A stretch of DNA of 64,000 nucleotides from Gorsachius magnificus (taxonomy: Eukaryota; Chordata; Aves; Pelecaniformes; Ardeidae), in the NCBI GenBank assembly GCA_034008185.1, contig CM067084.1:19620885-19684884 (forward strand). Reading direction: 5' to 3'. The first letter of the stretch is position 1, and every line of letters begins with the position of its first letter. A program made the translations under genes and the position numbers. Below the pieces are notes generated by a model. That model did no database searches and was not told where the DNA came from. It saw only the letters and a list, made by a program, of their open reading frames with translations. Positions 61,716-64,000 of the stretch are shown in pieces.

Positions 61716-64000
61716 GAAGAACAAATATAAAATTGCCCTCTAACAAAACCACATCTTAACTCTTCAGAGTTAAGGGGTTACCAAAATCAATGGCCTAGAA
61801 CACTTTTTAAATAAATACAATTACACTAGAAGTTTATAAAGTGCTGTATTTTAAATGATATTTCAACATAAAAGATTCAGAACCCTACACTAAGCTTTTT
61901 TTCCCTTAGGTTTGGATTATGTAGGATCAAACTCAGCTAGTATATAAACATGTAGAACTCAGTAATACTTTCAATGAGAATTTCACTTCCACCCTGGCTA
62001 GATGTGGCTTATTGTCTTTAATTATTAGCAGATATCTAGTACAGCTGTAAGCATCCAGTTCAGATAATTTTCGATTTTGTTTTTCCATTAAGCTATCCAG
62101 CTTCTAAAGACAAAACTATTTCAATGTCCTTAGAACAGAATTAAAATTCAAATTATTTATAATTCAAATTCCTATGATTATTATCCATATCTCACCTCAG
62201 GATGTATTTCTGTATCTCTTTGTTCCCTATTTTAAGTGTTAGGATGATACAAACATCTATACAAATATGCTTAAAATTGAAAGATTGTTATTTATGACAG
62301 ACAAAGTTGTTGAGCTCAATATGAATCAATTTTAGGTCTGTGAATGTTTTAACACTACAATATGTACAACAATACCATAAATAGTACTGTTTCAGAAAAC
62401 TTAACAGCACAATTATTCACCCAACATTTGCCAAATATTTCTTTGTAACCAAAATATTATTAAAGTATTCAAAACTGTTCCACCTAGAAAAGGCGATGAC
62501 TCCTTAGAGACTTGACCTTCTATCTTTTTCAAACTGTAAAGTTTTCTCACACCTACTGTGCACTCAGGAAAAATGCATGCACAGGCGTAGGCACACATGC
62601 ATCCAAAGAAAAAACTTTATTTGAAGAGCGCTACCACATGAATTCTTGTAGAGGGCAAATATTTAGATTATTTTTTTCTAAGTTAACATCAAGACTGGTG
62701 TTTTTGCCAAGACCAATATCCTAAAATACCTATGAACTTCAGTTTCAGATGAAACAAATCTTACTGTAAGGACTAACAAGTTGTTGCATTGAACACAAAA
62801 ACATTCATCAGCTTATACAGAGTCAAGGATGAAAAACAGTGCCGGCATACTGCACATTTGTCTACCAAGCAGAAGTTTTCTATTTCTAAACCATCATAAG
62901 GAAATAATTTTTTTCTAAACAATATTTGTTATAAGCACCAAGTATAGCCTTTTGAAATGTTAGGGTCTATGAGCTACTAAATGAACTACTGATAGGACAG
63001 GTATTCACCCCTGCAGCTCTAATTCCAGAAACAAACAAACAGACAAATAAATTCACAAAAACAAATGGAAAAGATTTATGATAAAAAACATCTGTAGACA
63101 TTGTCATTCCTTAAAGAGCATTCCACCAAATGGACACTTCTTTGCATTTATGACTAGCCCATTCTAGACTCATCCCTTTTGCAGTTTCTGTCATATATTA
63201 CATCAGACACAGATGGCTGTTTTCTTCTGATAGAGAGGATGGAACCATATTGCAGTTTCTTTACAAACTCCAACTTTTCATTGTTTTGATCGTTTTAGGC
63301 ATATAATTGTAGCAGCATACATAGCACTAAAAGTAATTTGGTAATTTTGTACTGCAAGTAATTTTGTACCACAACTCACACGTTGGTGCTACCATACTGG
63401 CTACAAAAGCATACTTTACGCAGACATTTGTAAATGTGCTTCTGTGAGTATGTATGTCAGACAGAGATTACTTTATTTGAAGAAGAACTGCCCTCGGATG
63501 ATTTTCTAAATCTATCTCAAGGAATTTGCAAAGTTTATCTTCTTGCTTCCATTTCAGACAAAAACACACTCATGCCTTTAAGGCTTCTAACTATTCGGCT
63601 TTGACAATGTTTTGCTCTCTCTTTTCCAGAAATGTGATATGCTACCGCTCAAAATACAACTCTTCAGTTATTTGGGTTTCTTAGTAATGAGAGAATTTGT
63701 AGAGAACCCAGACACAGTGCAATATGAAATGAACAAAATATTGACAGGGAGGGGTTTTTCTTTGCAGTATTTTGTAAAGCAACTGAGAAAGAATTCTGCA
63801 CCTTGGCATCTAGAGCAAGCAGCTACAAATGCTTATCTTGTACCCTGCTCTGCCCTGACTGGGAGTGCTCTGGAAGTGCTTCTTAGAATACGGTATAGCA
63901 TGTTCATAAAAATAACCGGAAAAACACAGTAACGAAAGACTTGACTGAAAACACTCAGCAAAAAGACCCCCAGCAACTGCAACAGGTTTTGTATCATGCC

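Larger units (their letters stand above)
53806..64000. other. AT-rich unique DNA, no gene seen
   Basis: About 10 kb without a recognisable gene or transposon. It contains a 17-A run (55804-55820), a 26-bp-period duplication (60837-60881) and TTTA and AAAC simple repeats (61697-61715, 63030-63055). Several frames exceed 100 codons (56261-56659 minus, 57313-57690 minus, 58504-58851 plus, 59148-59498 plus, 63612-63932 plus), but none shows a domain. The part at 56860-57190 has an octamer ATTTGCAT (57024-57031) and homeodomain-type TAATTA-like motifs and might be conserved non-coding DNA; this is a guess. Confidence 0.55.

Overview
The window looks like a piece of a bird genome, most likely a neoavian. 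Two things point there. There are several 3'-anchored CR1 LINE copies whose tails carry the avian-type short terminal repeat (for example the TCTATGATTCTATGATT tail at about 52014-52030). There are also LTRs that I recognise from memory as avian endogenous-retrovirus families. These calls come from reading the sequence and from knowledge of the families; no database was searched.

I find no convincing exon of a host protein-coding gene, no tRNA, rRNA or snRNA, and no CRISPR array. The DNA is mostly AT-rich and unique-looking, with stop codons in all frames. It is best read as intergenic desert or the inside of a very large intron. The open frames over about 100 codons either lie in transposon remnants or look like chance.

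Layout. 1-14.9 kb: unique AT-rich DNA with a 26-bp tandem duplication at 11.4 kb. 14.9-15.13 kb: an isolated GC- and CpG-richer patch with a G-quadruplex-type motif. 18.37-20.1 kb: the most unusual feature, a decayed Ty3/gypsy-type retrotransposon with gag, zinc-knuckle, protease and integrase traces in order, but no room for reverse transcriptase/RNase H. 22.06-23.39 kb: CR1 on the minus strand. 29.66-31.89 kb: a CR1 on the plus strand that still carries ORF1 (coiled-coil and esterase part), the start of the endonuclease, then a deletion to the end of the reverse transcriptase and the 3' UTR. 34.42-34.72 kb: CR1 tail. 37.45-38.03 kb: solo LTR on the minus strand with an imperfect 5-bp target duplication. 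41.39-43.10 kb: two ancient LINE remnants, an L3-like tail and a CR1. 45.10-45.31 kb: fragment of an LTR related to the 37.4-kb one. 47.65-48.39 kb: LTR of another family on the plus strand. 51.33-52.03 and 53.19-53.81 kb: two CR1 tails. 53.8-64 kb: unique AT-rich DNA.

No genes work together here. The biology visible is a layered record of retroelement insertion: very old gypsy and L3/CR1 fossils, then avian CR1 tails of different ages, then retroviral LTRs.
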